From: an uncultured Clostridia bacterium
GTDB lineage: Bacteria; Bacillota; Clostridia; Oscillospirales; Ruminococcaceae
Direction: 5' to 3'
Assembly (NCBI GenBank): GCA_947627985.1
Contig: CANQYD010000001.1
Location: 62,001 to 126,000, forward strand
Length of the DNA stretch: 64,000 nt
A program made the position numbers and the translations under genes. Positions 24,408 through 32,207 of this stretch are shown here, piece after piece (position 1 is the stretch's first letter; each line of letters opens with the position of its first letter). The notes under the pieces were generated by a model. That model saw nothing but the letters and a program-made list of their open reading frames with translations, was not told the DNA's origin and did no database searches.

Positions 24408-25268
24408 ATGGAAAGCAAGATCACACAGGCTTTGGAGCTTTTGCCGGCGCCTGCCGCTTCGGCAGTCAGGGCGTTCGGAGCTCTTGAAGATATCGATGAG
24501 ATACGCCTTCGCTCACACCGACCTCTGACCCTTTCAATCGGTCGCAGGGACGCTGTTTTAGACTATAAGACCGAAGCCGAGGACATCGAATCGGTCTTTC
24601 GCTCGGCGTTCAACTATTCTTTGCATACCCATCAGCGAGAGCTTTTAAACGGCTCGGTGACTGTTAGAGGAGGCTGCCGGGTCGGGATATGCGGCACTGC
24701 CGTCACGGGAGCGGGAGGCGTCGAGAGCGTAAAATACATAAGCTCTGTAAATATTCGTATCGCAAGGGAGATAAAAGGGTGCGCCGACGAAGTGATCAAT
24801 ACATGCTTTAAAAGCGGCCCCAAGGGACTTTTGGTGATAGGTCCGCCGGCTTCCGGAAAGACCACTCTTTTGCGGGACATCTCCCGCCAGCTCGGCTCGC
24901 GTTTTAGAATATCTTTGATAGATGAGCGCGGCGAGATTTCGGCAGCCTCGGGAAGTATACCGCAAAACGACGTCGGCATTTTAACTGACGTATTCTTTTC
25001 CTACCCGAAAGCCGAAGGGATCGAGACAGCCGTTCGGGTGATGAGTCCGCTTGCGGTAATAGTCGATGAGATAGGTTCAGAGCGCGACCTAAAAGCCCTT
25101 GAATTCGCGCTTCACTCGGGGGTAAGCATAATTTCAGCCGTTCACGCGGAAAATCTTGAAGACGCTCTTAAAAAGCCGATCATCAAAAGTCTCTACGACT
25201 GCGGAGCGTTTTCCTATGCCGCGGTGTTAAATCATGAAAGAAAAGCGGAGGTGGAAAAAATTGTTTAG
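24408..25268 (+). CDS. spoIIIAA: Stage III sporulation protein AA (ATPase)
   Basis: This is the cytoplasmic secretion-type ATPase of the SpoIIIA-SpoIIQ channel, acting in the mother cell. The 286-residue protein has Walker A GPPASGKTT, the box LIDERGEISA and an aspartate box VIVDEIGSERD, arranged as in type II/IV secretion ATPases. ATG at 24408 has AAAGGAGA 5 bases upstream; an in-frame TTG at 24366 has no site. It begins the operon spoIIIAA-AH, which in other spore formers is transcribed by sigma-E; no convincing sigma-E promoter was identified here. Confidence 0.96.
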   Translation: MESKITQALELLPAPAASAVRAFGALEDIDEIRLRSHRPLTLSIGRRDAVLDYKTEAEDIESVFRSAFNYSLHTHQRELLNGSVTVRGGCRVGICGTAVTGAGGVESVKYISSVNIRIAREIKGCADEVINTCFKSGPKGLLVIGPPASGKTTLLRDISRQLGSRFRISLIDERGEISAASGSIPQNDVGILTDVFFSYPKAEGIETAVRVMSPLAVIVDEIGSERDLKALEFALHSGVSIISAVHAENLEDALKKPIIKSLYDCGAFSYAAVLNHERKAEVEKIV

Positions 25269-25728
25269 GATATATCTCTGCGGCGCTCTGAGCCTGTCGA
25301 CATTCATGATCTCAGCCGAGCTTCACCGTCTCCGCGAAAAGGAAGCGGACGAGCCGAAGAGGCTTGCGGAAGCGGTCTCGAAGATGATACCCCTTGTATG
25401 CTACGACTCAGCCGACGTCTACACCCTCTCAAAGAGCGCTATGACGGGCTTTCCGGAGTTTTCAAAGATCACTGCCGGCAATTTCCCGGAGCAGTGGAAA
25501 AGCGCCTGCAAGACTATACATGATCCCGAATCCGCAAAGCTGATGAGCCTGTGCGGAGACATCTTGGGCTCAAGCGACGGCGACAGCCAGATCGAGCGGC
25601 TGCGGCTTTTGAGAAGCGATTTAAGAGCAAGAGCGGAGGAGCTGAAAAAGCGCTGTCAGGGCACGAAGAGGCTCTATTACACCCTCGGGGCGCTGTCGGG
25701 GCTTGCGGCGTCGGTGATGATGATTTAA
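25261..25728 (+). CDS. spoIIIAB: Stage III sporulation protein AB
   Basis: This 155-residue membrane protein of the SpoIIIA complex resembles a half GspF/secretion platform protein. It has an N-terminal helix (MFRIYLCGALSLSTFMISAEL after the start), an acidic and basic helical middle and a C-terminal helix (YYTLGALSGLAASVMMI). TTG at 25261 is preferred because GGAGG lies 9 bases before it; an ATG at 25234 would overlap spoIIIAA by 35 bases and has no site. The overlap with spoIIIAA is then 8 bases. Confidence 0.93.
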   Translation: MFRIYLCGALSLSTFMISAELHRLREKEADEPKRLAEAVSKMIPLVCYDSADVYTLSKSAMTGFPEFSKITAGNFPEQWKSACKTIHDPESAKLMSLCGDILGSSDGDSQIERLRLLRSDLRARAEELKKRCQGTKRLYYTLGALSGLAASVMMI

Positions 25729-25737
25729 GGAGAAAAA

Positions 25738-25932
25738 ATGGACGTAACACTGATTTTTCAGATAGCGGGTCTCGGGATAATCGTAGCCGTGCTGAGCCAG
25801 CTTTTAAAGCGCGCCGAGAGGGACGAGCAGGCGCTGATGATAACCATAGCGGGGCTTGTCATCGTGATGGTTATGCTTGTAAACGAGATATCCGACCTCT
25901 TTGACACCGTCAGAACGGCGTTCGGCTTCTGA
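25738..25932 (+). CDS. spoIIIAC: Stage III sporulation protein AC
   Basis: This is a 64-residue protein of two membrane helices (IFQIAGLGIIVAVLSQLL and LMITIAGLVIVMVMLV), the size and pattern of SpoIIIAC, a small membrane part of the mother-cell channel. AAGGAG precedes the ATG. Its last base is the first base of spoIIIAD, so translation is coupled. Confidence 0.94.
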   Translation: MDVTLIFQIAGLGIIVAVLSQLLKRAERDEQALMITIAGLVIVMVMLVNEISDLFDTVRTAFGF

Positions 25933-26321
25933 TGGACATCGTAAAAGTCGCCGCGGTATGCATGATAACGGCGATCCTTGCAAAAGTCATACAGCCGACA
26001 AACCGCGATCTTGCGGCTGTTTTATCGGTCTCGGCGGTAATCTTCTGCGCTTTTATCGCCATAGACGGCATAAGCGGAGTATTTTCGGGCGCCGACGGGC
26101 TTTTAAGCGGTGCGGGAATACCCTCGGGCTGCCTGTCCGTCGCATTCAAAGCCTTGGGAATATGCTACATAAGCGAGCTTTGCGCGGCTTCCTGCCGGGA
26201 CTGCGGGGAGACGGCTCTTGCCTCGGCTGTCGATATGTCTGGAAGGGTCGCGATATCGCTTCTCATGCTCCCGCTGATACGGCAGTTTATCGAGATTTGC
26301 AGGGCGGTTTTAGACGCATGA
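25932..26321 (+). CDS. spoIIIAD: Stage III sporulation protein AD
   Basis: This 129-residue integral membrane protein with three to four helices begins MDIVKVAAVCMITAILAKVI and includes the family segment FKALGICYISELCAASCRDCGETALA. It belongs to the SpoIIIA feeding-tube complex. It shares one base with spoIIIAC and overlaps spoIIIAE by the sequence ATGA, indicating strict co-translation. Confidence 0.94.
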   Translation: MDIVKVAAVCMITAILAKVIQPTNRDLAAVLSVSAVIFCAFIAIDGISGVFSGADGLLSGAGIPSGCLSVAFKALGICYISELCAASCRDCGETALASAVDMSGRVAISLLMLPLIRQFIEICRAVLDA

Positions 26322-27415
26322 AAAAGCTCCTGACGATCCTCTCGGCGCTCCTTCTTGCCCTCGCTTTTTCGGTGACCGTTTACGCGGAAGATGATTTGGG
26401 TGAAGATATCTACAGCTCCGTGGGCGGGATAGATATTGACGATGTCAAAGATGATCTTTCAGACCTCGGAATAGATCCTAATGAACCCGAGACCGTAGAA
26501 AATCTGAATCCGCAGTCGGCGGTATCATATATAAAAAAGCTCTTCATGTCGGCGCTGAGAGGACCTTTGACGATGATCCTGACAGTGCTCGTCTTTGCCG
26601 CGATATGTTCCGTCTCCCAAACTCTGAGCTTCAAGGCGGGGGTCTACGGGGAACTCTTTGTGCTCGTATGCTTCATATCATTAAGCGGAAGAGCCGTCGA
26701 AGCCTTTTCACTCGGGGTCGGAGCGGTCAAAGGCGCAAGCGGCTTCATGCTCTCATATATCCCGATATTCGGCTCGATTGCAGCCGCTTCGGGAAATCTC
26801 TCGGCAGCCGTTTCCTACAACGCGATACTTTTATATTTCTGCGAAGCCGCGGCGCTTGCGGCATCAGGAATTTTAAGACCTCTTCTCTGCTCGATGCTTG
26901 TCCTCTCGGCGGCACAGGCTTTAAGCCCCGAGCTTGCGGGTATAACATCGGCGATAAAAAACGCCGTGACCACGCTTTTAGGCTTTGTGATGACGATGTT
27001 TTTGGGGATAATCGGCTTGCAGAGCGCCGTCGGCAGGACTGCCGAGGGGCTTGCCGTCAGAGCCGGGAAGTACGCCGTCTCAAGCTTTGTACCGGTGATC
27101 GGATACTCTTTATCGGAATCCTACCGAACCGTCAGCCTGAGCCTGAGTGCGATAAGAACGGCTGTCGGAGCCTTCGGAGTTGTCATAATCTGCCTGTTTA
27201 TGCTCTCGCCGATAATCTCAGCCCTTGTCTACAAAACCGCCTTCATTCTCTGCGGGTGGATATGCAGGCTGACCGGTGCAGAGCGGCTTTGCGGGCTGAT
27301 GTACGGTCTTGCCGACGTCTTTTCCTTCCTCTCGACGGTGCTTATCTTCTTCATGCTTATGCTCACCGTCGCGACGGGAATGCTGATACTTTTGGGAGGG
27401 ACGATCCTCACATGA
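26318..27415 (+). CDS. spoIIIAE: Stage III sporulation protein AE
   Basis: This 365-residue multi-pass membrane protein is the probable core permease of the SpoIIIA channel. A signal-like N-terminus (MKKLLTILSALLLALAFSVTVYA) is followed by an acidic extracellular segment (about 25-70) and about seven hydrophobic helices, with family pieces GAVKGASGFMLSYIPIFGS, YNAILLYFCEA and FGVVIICLFMLSP. ATG at 26318 overlaps the spoIIIAD stop. A longer frame upstream is rejected because it runs through spoIIIAD. Confidence 0.95.
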   Translation: MKKLLTILSALLLALAFSVTVYAEDDLGEDIYSSVGGIDIDDVKDDLSDLGIDPNEPETVENLNPQSAVSYIKKLFMSALRGPLTMILTVLVFAAICSVSQTLSFKAGVYGELFVLVCFISLSGRAVEAFSLGVGAVKGASGFMLSYIPIFGSIAAASGNLSAAVSYNAILLYFCEAAALAASGILRPLLCSMLVLSAAQALSPELAGITSAIKNAVTTLLGFVMTMFLGIIGLQSAVGRTAEGLAVRAGKYAVSSFVPVIGYSLSESYRTVSLSLSAIRTAVGAFGVVIICLFMLSPIISALVYKTAFILCGWICRLTGAERLCGLMYGLADVFSFLSTVLIFFMLMLTVATGMLILLGGTILT

Positions 27416-27876
27416 AAACTCTCGCCGGGATAACCCTTGCCGTATGCGCGCTTTCGGTCGTCCACACGGCTCTTTCGATGCTTGCGCCCGATAGGTACCG
27501 CCGAGAAATGCGGACGATAGTCGCGCTCATAGCTGTTGCGGCGCTTGCTCATGTGATATCGGGCGCGGATTTTTCCTATGATGATTTTGATTTCGGGGAT
27601 TTGTCGGGCGGTGCATTTTTAAGCCGCGACGACCTAATAAAAAAAGAACTTGAGGACAAGATTTCCGACTATATATCCTCTCTTTTATCGGAGAGGGGGA
27701 TAGTCCCGAAAAAAATCTCGGTGACTGCGACTATTGACGGGCAGCGGCGCATATCTATTACAAAGGCAAGTCTTACCTTAGACCGGACCTACCGCGAGGA
27801 GGAGCCTAAGATATCCTCCCTGATACGGGAGAACGTGGCAGACATTCCGATAGATTACTTTTACGGGGACGGATAA
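27412..27876 (+). CDS. spoIIIAF: Stage III sporulation protein AF
   Basis: This 154-residue protein has two N-terminal membrane helices (MKTLAGITLAVCALSVVHTA and MRTIVALIAVAALAHVISGA) and a soluble ring-building-like domain (about 85-154, VPKKISVTATIDGQRRISITKASL). That matches SpoIIIAF. It overlaps spoIIIAE by 4 bases (ATGA) and abuts spoIIIAG. Confidence 0.92.
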   Translation: MKTLAGITLAVCALSVVHTALSMLAPDRYRREMRTIVALIAVAALAHVISGADFSYDDFDFGDLSGGAFLSRDDLIKKELEDKISDYISSLLSERGIVPKKISVTATIDGQRRISITKASLTLDRTYREEEPKISSLIRENVADIPIDYFYGDG

Positions 27877-28380
27877 ATGATTGAAGAGATAAAAAAGAAG
27901 CTCGGCGAGAAGCCCGCTCCGAGGCTGCTGATATATTCCGCGGCTGCCATAATCTGCGTTTTGCTGCTGCTGTTTTTAAAAAATCCCTCGGGCGACGACG
28001 TCAGAATCCCGGATATTCCCGTCGATGACATAAAGCCCGAGGCAACAGATTACGCCTCGGAGCTTGAAGATAAACTGCGGCTCATCGTCTCCGAGATCGA
28101 AGGCACGGGAAAAGTCAGCGTGATGGTGACGGTGTCGGGAAGCGAGGAGAAGATATATGCCGAAAACATCAGCGAATCTGACGGCAGAAGCGACTCGGAG
28201 ACCGTCATCATCGGCTCCAAAGAAGCGCTTTTAAAAGAGATCAGACGACCCGAAGTCACGGGTGTACTGATCGTCTGCTCGGGCGGCGACAGACCGCAGA
28301 TAAAGGAAAAGGTGGTAAATGCGGTATCTACCGTATTGAATATACCCACAAGCAAGGTTTATGTGACCAAATCAGAATAA
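27877..28380 (+). CDS. spoIIIAG: Stage III sporulation protein AG
   Basis: This 167-residue single-pass protein has a membrane helix at about residues 17-36 (RLLIYSAAAIICVLLLLFL) and an extracytoplasmic ring-building domain. The family segment runs from EGTGKVSVMVTVSGSEEKIYA through RRPEVTGVLIVCSGGDRP to VVNAVSTVLNIPTSKVYV. In known systems SpoIIIAG forms a large ring in the space between mother cell and forespore. It begins directly at the spoIIIAF stop. Confidence 0.95.
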   Translation: MIEEIKKKLGEKPAPRLLIYSAAAIICVLLLLFLKNPSGDDVRIPDIPVDDIKPEATDYASELEDKLRLIVSEIEGTGKVSVMVTVSGSEEKIYAENISESDGRSDSETVIIGSKEALLKEIRRPEVTGVLIVCSGGDRPQIKEKVVNAVSTVLNIPTSKVYVTKSE

Positions 28381-28392
28381 CAGGAGGATTTT

Positions 28393-28956
28393 ATGAGAAA
28401 TTTCCGCAAAAGCTTCAACATGAGGATCAACAAAAAACACATCATTCTTGCCGGGCTGACGCTTCTTTTGGGAATCGCAGTCTATGCGAACTACCGCCTC
28501 AGCACCGAGAAAATCCCGACCACGGAGGTCATGGAAGGCGTTGATCTGAGCGATACATACGGCGAAGTGCAGTATGTAAACGGCACGTCTTTGGACAGCT
28601 ATTCCTCGGAGGATTACTTCGCCCAGGCGAGGCTTGATAAGCTTTCAGCCCGCGACGAAGCCGTCGAGACCTTAAAGATGGTCCTTGAAGGTCAGGACAT
28701 CACCGATGAGGAACTTGCGACCTACACCGAGAACGCAGTCAATCTTTCATCTTTGATCGAGAGCGAGACGACGGTGGAAAATCTCATCTTAGCCTGCGGA
28801 TATGAGGACTGCGTCGTATATCTCGACGGCGAGAACGCAAGCGTCGTAGTCAAGTCAGACGGGCTTTCGGCGTCGCAGGCGGCAGAGATCAAGGACATAC
28901 TTCTGAACGAGACTTCGGTTGAAAATGAAAATATCAGAATTTTTGAGGTAAAGTAG
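28393..28956 (+). CDS. spoIIIAH: Stage III sporulation protein AH
   Basis: This 187-residue single-pass protein has a basic N-terminus, a helix at about residues 17-34 (HIILAGLTLLLGIAVYANY), an acidic coil and a C-terminal YscJ/FliF-like domain (NLILACGYEDCVVYLDGENASVVVK...SASQAAEIKDILL). It faces forespore SpoIIQ in characterised species; spoIIQ is not in this window. AGGAGG precedes the ATG. It ends the operon; the next promoter overlaps its stop codon. Confidence 0.95.
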   Translation: MRNFRKSFNMRINKKHIILAGLTLLLGIAVYANYRLSTEKIPTTEVMEGVDLSDTYGEVQYVNGTSLDSYSSEDYFAQARLDKLSARDEAVETLKMVLEGQDITDEELATYTENAVNLSSLIESETTVENLILACGYEDCVVYLDGENASVVVKSDGLSASQAAEIKDILLNETSVENENIRIFEVK

Positions 28957-28985
28957 TTGAATTTCTTTTCGGAATGTGTTATACT
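28957..28985 (+). promoter_or_regulatory. Promoter of asp23/nusB unit
   Basis: TTGAAT (28957-28962), 17-base spacer ending CGGAATGTGT, TATACT (28980-28985). It is near-identical to the promoter at 16469. It starts directly at the spoIIIAH stop. Confidence 0.8.
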
Positions 28986-29057
28986 TATACCGTATAAATG
29001 CATAAAGGATTGCGAAGCCTTCACATTTCAGCAAGGAAGTAAAAAGGAGTATGAAAT

Positions 29058-29420
29058 ATGGAAAATTCCCAGACCGGAAAAAAGGGCACTCTCAGAGTCT
29101 CCGAGAGCGTAATAGTCACCATCGCAAAGAACGCGGCGCTTGAGATCGACGGCGTATACAAAATCCCGTCCAAATCTTTTAGGATCAAGAGCCTTCTTTC
29201 CTCGCCGTCAGACCCCTGCGACATCAGGGTCTCGATGACGGAAGGAGTATGCGCGCTCAGCGTTCCGATAGTCATTAAAAGCGGGTACAACTCCGTCACA
29301 GTGAGCGAGCAGATTCAGGAAAGAGTCAAGTCTGCGGTGCAGTCGATGACCGGCGTCACCGTGGCAAAAGTTGACGTCACCGTCAGCGACGTATACTTCG
29401 ATACCTCTGAAAACGCCTGA
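29058..29420 (+). CDS. Asp23/Gls24 family envelope stress protein (AmaP/YqhY type)
   Basis: This 120-residue Asp23-domain protein has family signatures GTLRVSESVIVTIAKNAALEIDGV at the start and INVKSGYNSVTV-like strands (VPIVIKSGYNSVTVSEQIQERVKSAVQSMTGVTVAKVDVTV). Proteins of this kind upstream of nusB are called YqhY in Bacillus, where loss disturbs fatty-acid synthesis regulation. It is preceded by its own promoter and AAAGGAG, and followed by a long hairpin before nusB. Confidence 0.92.
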   Translation: MENSQTGKKGTLRVSESVIVTIAKNAALEIDGVYKIPSKSFRIKSLLSSPSDPCDIRVSMTEGVCALSVPIVIKSGYNSVTVSEQIQERVKSAVQSMTGVTVAKVDVTVSDVYFDTSENA

Positions 29421-29424
29421 TAAA

Positions 29425-29466
29425 CCAATAGCCGAACGGTTTTTGCCGTTTGGCTGTTGGCATATT
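29425..29466 (+). terminator. Terminator or attenuator hairpin between asp23 and nusB
   Basis: A 15-bp stem (29425-29439 with 29446-29460, two G-U pairs) around TTTTTG is followed by CATATTTT. The weak T-tract suggests partial termination, which would lower nusB relative to asp23. Confidence 0.6.
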
Positions 29467-29486
29467 TTGTAAAACTGGAGATAAAA

Positions 29487-29900
29487 ATGACAAGACATGA
29501 AAAGCGGGAAGCCGAGTTTTTGCTTCTCTTTGAAAAGACCTTCCGCAATGAATCCGTATCTGAGCTCGTGACGATGCATGAGAGGGACTATGAGTACGAG
29601 TGCGACGAGGAGATCGAAAAAACCGCCTCGGAGGTGGTCGAAAAGCTTCCCGAGATAGATAAGATCATCGAGAAATTTTCCCCGAAAAGAAAAGTTCAAA
29701 GAATCCCGAGGGTGAATCTCACGGCTCTTCGGCTCGCGATTTTTGAGATACTTTACCGCGGCGACGTGATCCCGACAAACGCGGCAGTCAACGAGGCTGT
29801 CGGACTTGTGAAGGCATATGCTCAGGACAGCGACGTAAAATTTGTGAACGGCGTCCTCGGTGCATTCACGAGGAGCCTGAAAAATCCCGAAAATGAGTAA
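29487..29900 (+). CDS. nusB: Transcription antitermination protein NusB
   Basis: NusB binds boxA RNA with NusE (S10) for antitermination on rRNA operons. The 137-residue protein opens MTRHEKREAEFLLLFEKTF. It has the family helix region PRVNLTALRLAIFEILYRGDVIPTNAAVNEAVGLVKAYA and ends DVKFVNGVLGAF. ATG at 29487 follows CTGGAG by 6 bases; a longer TTG start at 29457 falls in the hairpin. It overlaps the next gene by 8 bases. Confidence 0.95.
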   Translation: MTRHEKREAEFLLLFEKTFRNESVSELVTMHERDYEYECDEEIEKTASEVVEKLPEIDKIIEKFSPKRKVQRIPRVNLTALRLAIFEILYRGDVIPTNAAVNEAVGLVKAYAQDSDVKFVNGVLGAFTRSLKNPENE

Positions 29901-30834
29901 CTTTTTGGGATTTGACACCAGCAACTACACCACCTCGGCGGCGGCATATATTTCCTCTTCCGGGAATATGATAAGCCGCAAAAAGCTGCTTCCCGTGAAA
30001 GAAGGGGAGAAGGGGCTTCGGCAGTCGGACGCGCTTTTTCATCATGTGCGTCAGCTTCCCGAGATATATCCCGACGTCCTTTCTTTGGGTGATTTTTCCG
30101 CATGTGCGGTATCGTCAAGACCGAGAAATCTCCCGGGCAGCTACATGCCCTGCTTCCTTGCGGGTAAAACCCTTGCGGACGGGATATCGAAAAGCCTCGG
30201 GATACCGCTTTATGAGACCTCACATCAGGTCGGGCACGTCTTGGCGGCGCTTTATTCATCGAAAAAAACGGAGCTTTTGTATCGGAATTCCCCATTTATT
30301 GCCTTTCACCTCAGCGGCGGCACGACCGACTGCATCTTATGCACCCCCGACCCCGACGAGATCATAACCTGCCGGGAGCTGCTTTCGTCATCTGACCTAA
30401 AGGCAGGTCAGGCGGTGGACAGGGTAGGGCTGATGCTCGGGCTTAAGTTCCCATGCGGACCCGATCTTGAAAAGCTTGCCGAACGGTCCGATCGGATTTT
30501 TAAGATAAAACCCGCGGTCAAGGACGGCTGCCCGTCGTTTTCGGGTCTTGAAAATAAATGTCGGGAAATGCTTAAAAAAGGCGAATCCGCGTGTGATATC
30601 GCGCTTTACTGCATAAAATATATCGAGACCTCCCTTATCGCGATGACCGAGGCTGCGCTCGGATTATCGGGCGATCTGCCTCTTGTCTACGCAGGAGGGG
30701 TCATGAGCAACAAGATCATCAAAAACGCCGTACTTGAGCGCTTTGAGGCATATTTTGCGGAGCCGGAGTTCTCCTCCGACAACGCCTGCGGTATCGCACT
30801 TTATGCGGCTCTCAAGAGCGGATTGAAGGTATAA
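29893..30834 (+). CDS. TsaD-like paralogue (M22/Kae1 family)
   Basis: This 313-residue protein has the ASKHA fold of the TsaD/Kae1 family. It has the opening FLGFDTSNYTTSAAAY, the metal-binding pair HQVGH (HxxxH as in TsaD) at about residue 113, the ATP-site strands IAFHLSGGTTDCIL and YAGGVMSN, and the ending SSDNACGIALYAAL. It is shorter than true TsaD (about 335-340) and lacks several of its conserved segments, so it is probably a paralogue and the genuine tsaD should be elsewhere. Such genes commonly sit between nusB and xseA in Clostridia. Role unknown. Confidence 0.85.
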   Translation: MSNFLGFDTSNYTTSAAAYISSSGNMISRKKLLPVKEGEKGLRQSDALFHHVRQLPEIYPDVLSLGDFSACAVSSRPRNLPGSYMPCFLAGKTLADGISKSLGIPLYETSHQVGHVLAALYSSKKTELLYRNSPFIAFHLSGGTTDCILCTPDPDEIITCRELLSSSDLKAGQAVDRVGLMLGLKFPCGPDLEKLAERSDRIFKIKPAVKDGCPSFSGLENKCREMLKKGESACDIALYCIKYIETSLIAMTEAALGLSGDLPLVYAGGVMSNKIIKNAVLERFEAYFAEPEFSSDNACGIALYAALKSGLKV

Positions 30835-30835
30835 T

Positions 30836-32038
30836 ATGGCAATTTACACCGTAACACAAATCGCAAACGTGCTGTCGGCAAAGCTTAAGACCGAGCCGAA
30901 ATTTCGGGGGATCGCTGTTAAAGGCGAGCTTTCCGACGTCGGTTCCGACCGCTCGGGGCACCTCTATTTCCGTCTGAAAGAGGGGAATGCCGGGCTTCGG
31001 GGCGTGATGTTTTCGCAAAATGCCGCCAAGCTGAAATTTCTTCCTATCGAGGGAATGTCGGTGATCGCGTACGGCGGTATCGACTACTATCAGCGCGACG
31101 GCAGCTGCGAGATCGTGACTACCCAGCTTCTTCCGGCAGGGGAGGGAGCCGAATATCTCGCCCTTGCAAAGCTCAAGGAAAAGCTGACGGCTCTTGGGGT
31201 ATTCACAGCCCCAAAGAAGCCGATACCCCGATATCCCAAGTCGATCGCGGTCGTCACCTCTCCCAACGGAGCCGCCATCATGGACATAAAAAACATCGTT
31301 TCACGCCGCTACCCCGTCGCCGAGATCAGGCTCTTTCCGACGCTCGTTCAGGGGATAAGCGCCCCGGAAAATATCGCAAAAGCCCTTTATGAAGCGGATT
31401 CATCGGGCTGCGACACCTTGATACTCGCACGCGGGGGAGGCTCCTCCGAGGATCTTTCCGCGTTCAATGCCGAGGCGGTGGTGATGGCTGTATATAACTG
31501 TCAAACTCCCATAATTTCGGCAGTCGGGCATGAGACGGATTGGTCCCTTTCCGACCTTGCAGCCGACCTTAGGGCGCCGACGCCGTCGGGCGCGGCAGAA
31601 CTCGCAACGCCGGACATCACGGTGATGATACAGGAGATAAACATCATCGCAACCGATCTTAAAAAGCTGGTCGGCTCAAGAATTTCAGCAAAAAAAGAGG
31701 AGCTTAAAAGCTTTGAATTCGCGCTTGCGGGATTATCCCCGAAATCGAAAATCAAAGCCCGCGTGGACGGTCTCAAAGCCATTGAGGAAACGATGGAATC
31801 CGCAAAGAATCATAAACTTGAGATTTGCAGGATCGCTATTTCCTCGCTCGGCGAAATGCTTTCCGGGCTGAATCCCGAAAATATTTTGAGCCGCGGCTAC
31901 GCCATGGTTTACAAGAACGGAACCGTCGCAGACAGCGCAGATAAGCTCTCGGCGGGCGACAATATAAAAATAGTCATGCGCGGCGGAAACGTCGGCGCAG
32001 AGGTCAAAAAAGTGTTGGTGAACGAAGATGAACTATGA
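30836..32038 (+). CDS. xseA: Exodeoxyribonuclease VII large subunit
   Basis: This is the catalytic subunit of the nuclease that degrades single-stranded DNA. The 400-residue protein has an N-terminal OB fold (YTVTQIANVLSAKLKTEP, GELSDV.SDRSGHLYF) and the catalytic core with ITSPNGAAIMDI-like VVTSPNGAAIMD, RGGGSSEDLSAFN and PIISAVGHETDWSLSDLAADLRAPTPS. A coiled-coil tail ends in ILSRGYAMVYK. The last 11 bases overlap xseB, as is usual. ATG follows the TsaD-like stop by 1 base. Confidence 0.96.
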   Translation: MAIYTVTQIANVLSAKLKTEPKFRGIAVKGELSDVGSDRSGHLYFRLKEGNAGLRGVMFSQNAAKLKFLPIEGMSVIAYGGIDYYQRDGSCEIVTTQLLPAGEGAEYLALAKLKEKLTALGVFTAPKKPIPRYPKSIAVVTSPNGAAIMDIKNIVSRRYPVAEIRLFPTLVQGISAPENIAKALYEADSSGCDTLILARGGGSSEDLSAFNAEAVVMAVYNCQTPIISAVGHETDWSLSDLAADLRAPTPSGAAELATPDITVMIQEINIIATDLKKLVGSRISAKKEELKSFEFALAGLSPKSKIKARVDGLKAIEETMESAKNHKLEICRIAISSLGEMLSGLNPENILSRGYAMVYKNGTVADSADKLSAGDNIKIVMRGGNVGAEVKKVLVNEDEL

Positions 32039-32207
32039 GGAATCGGTAAAGAGGTTAAGGGAAATCTGCTCGAAACTCAGGGACGAAAACACGTCCTTGG
32101 AGGAGACGGCGTCGCTCTATAACGAGGGCAAAAAGCTTTTGGATGAGTGCCGCAAGACGCTGGATAAAATTTCAAGCGAGATCGGAAGCGGTGATCAAAA
32201 TGGCTGA
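32028..32207 (+). CDS. xseB: Exodeoxyribonuclease VII small subunit
   Basis: This short gene of 59 codons is easily missed. The sequence MNYEESVKRLREICSKLRDE, followed by NTSLEETASLYNEGKKLLDE and CRKTLDKIS, is the two-helix XseB pattern (family 'FEE.L..LE.I...L....LEE....YE.G..L...C...L..AE'). It overlaps the end of xseA by 11 bases and the start of ispA by 8 bases (its TGA at 32205-32207 lies just inside the ispA start). Small subunits bind along the XseA coiled coil. Confidence 0.93.
   Translation: MNYEESVKRLREICSKLRDENTSLEETASLYNEGKKLLDECRKTLDKISSEIGSGDQNG

Noticed and set aside
26605-27411. Long frame preceding spoIIIAF
   Set aside because: It lies out of frame inside spoIIIAE; the real spoIIIAF start at 27412 overlaps the spoIIIAE stop as ATGA.
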